A stretch of 64,000 bases of DNA from Bombus terrestris (taxonomy: Eukaryota; Arthropoda; Insecta; Hymenoptera; Apidae), in NCBI RefSeq assembly GCF_910591885.1, contig NW_025963555.1, positions 2,418,001 to 2,482,000 of the forward strand, given 5' to 3'. Of this stretch, positions 63,807 to 64,000 are shown piece after piece. The position numbers and the translations under genes are program-made. Each line of letters opens with the position of its first letter. Position 1 is the stretch's first letter. The notes under the pieces were generated by a model. The model was not told the DNA's origin. It saw only the letters and a list, made by a program, of their open reading frames with translations, and searched no databases.

Positions 63807-64000
63807 AAATAGTACTATTTATATGAAACTATTAATAAACTGTAAACATTTGTCAGTAGGCAATAGGATAAAGACTTCCGGCTCCGCGGGCTGGTGCGAA
63901 TATTTCAATGTCCGTATGTGCCAAACCGTTGGTTTGTGACACACCTTTACGCGTATCTCGCTCGCTGCGCTCGCTCGAAAACTATAGCCTAACCTAAAAC
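63807..64000. repeat. Partial unit at the right window edge
   Basis: The window ends 194 bp into a unit, just inside the CCTAACCTAAAAC motif after the left arm, so the array continues to the right. Confidence 0.9.

Larger units (their letters stand above)
1..64000. repeat. Tandem satellite array, about 422-bp unit, about 152 units
   Basis: The palindrome AAATAGTACTATTT recurs at the same phase throughout, first at 39-52 and last at 63807-63820. The spacing is 422 bp, or 421 bp where a one-base deletion occurs, apart from three 314-bp intervals. Counting intervals gives 149 full and 3 short units. All units run head to tail in the same direction and I found no unique sequence or inserted element between them. 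Unit variants are arranged in higher-order repeats whose period changes along the window. Neither end of the array is in the window. Known biology of such arrays points to eukaryotic heterochromatin, but position on a chromosome cannot be read from sequence alone. I do not recognise the family and give no species. Confidence 0.98.

Noticed and set aside
1..64000. CRISPR array
   Set aside because: The repeat is 422 bp with no unique spacers. The whole unit is repeated, not short repeats between different spacers.
1..64000. Self-cleaving hammerhead ribozyme, known from some satellite RNAs
   Set aside because: I looked for the CTGATGA core with a following GAAA on both strands. GAAA is present after the left arm, but no CTGATGA core is found in the conserved unit. 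TTGATGA near 59814 is a single variant without the other elements.
1..64000. Naming the species or a known satellite family
   Set aside because: I do not recognise the unit, and base composition plus a 10-bp telomere-like motif are not enough to identify a host.

Overview
The whole 64 kb window is one uninterrupted tandem satellite DNA array. I find no gene, RNA gene, transposon or other unique sequence in it. The basic unit is about 422 bp, and roughly 152 head-to-tail units fill the window from the first base to the last. A fixed 14-bp palindrome, AAATAGTACTATTT or a close variant, marks the phase of every unit. The array continues past both ends. A long, head-to-tail, gene-free array of this kind with higher-order repeats is typical of eukaryotic heterochromatin (pericentromeric, centromeric or subtelomeric). 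It is not bacterial, archaeal, phage or organellar in style. I do not recognise the satellite family and cannot name the species. A CCTAACCTAA motif in most units resembles the arthropod telomere unit, and CpG is not depleted. Both would fit an arthropod, but neither is strong evidence.

Every unit shares the same internal layout. Starting from the palindrome, it holds: a conserved block (TTCCGGCTCCTCGGG, faintly like a CENP-B box), a short AAACC-GTT-GGTTT hairpin, an ACGCGT site, a left arm of CTCG tetramers, the CCTAACCTAA motif, a 116-bp middle, a right arm of CGAG tetramers complementary to the left arm at 20 of 21 positions, and an AT-rich stretch leading to the next palindrome. Translated reading frames of 65-161 residues recur on both strands. 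They are by-products of the repeat: 422 is not a multiple of three, so no frame can run through successive units.

The array is a patchwork of domains with different higher-order repeats (HORs).
- 1-5.0 kb: a 3,895-bp period made of 7 full and 3 shortened 314-bp units.
- 4.5-9.7 kb: a 7-unit period (2,953 bp) containing an 844-bp dimer.
- 11.6-18.2 kb: a 10-unit period (4,213 bp).
- 18.2-20.4 kb: an island of divergent units.
- 20.4-24.4 kb: a 5-unit period (2,107 bp).
- 24.4-31.5 kb: a 4-unit period (1,685 bp), four full copies.
- 31.9-37.6 kb: a 3-unit period (about 1,265 bp).
- 37.7-46.1 kb: a 10-unit period (4,219 bp).
- 46.1-52.0 kb: a 9-unit period (3,796 bp).
- 52.0-55.6 kb: a 6-unit period (2,532 bp).
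- 56.2-63.6 kb: a 15-unit spaced duplication (6,327 bp), with a second divergent island at 58.3-61.5 kb that holds an 843-bp dimer.

Small diagnostic indels account for the periods falling 1-7 bp short of exact multiples of 422. The arrangement points to repeated in-register unequal crossover and gene conversion. The most notable items are the foldback arms and palindrome at fixed phase in each unit, the CpG excess, the clonally shared 108-bp deletion, the two divergent islands, a transplanted patch at 40.9-41.9 kb, and several hybrid units whose crossovers fall in the same short conserved block. I found no evidence of a novel protein-coding or RNA-based system.
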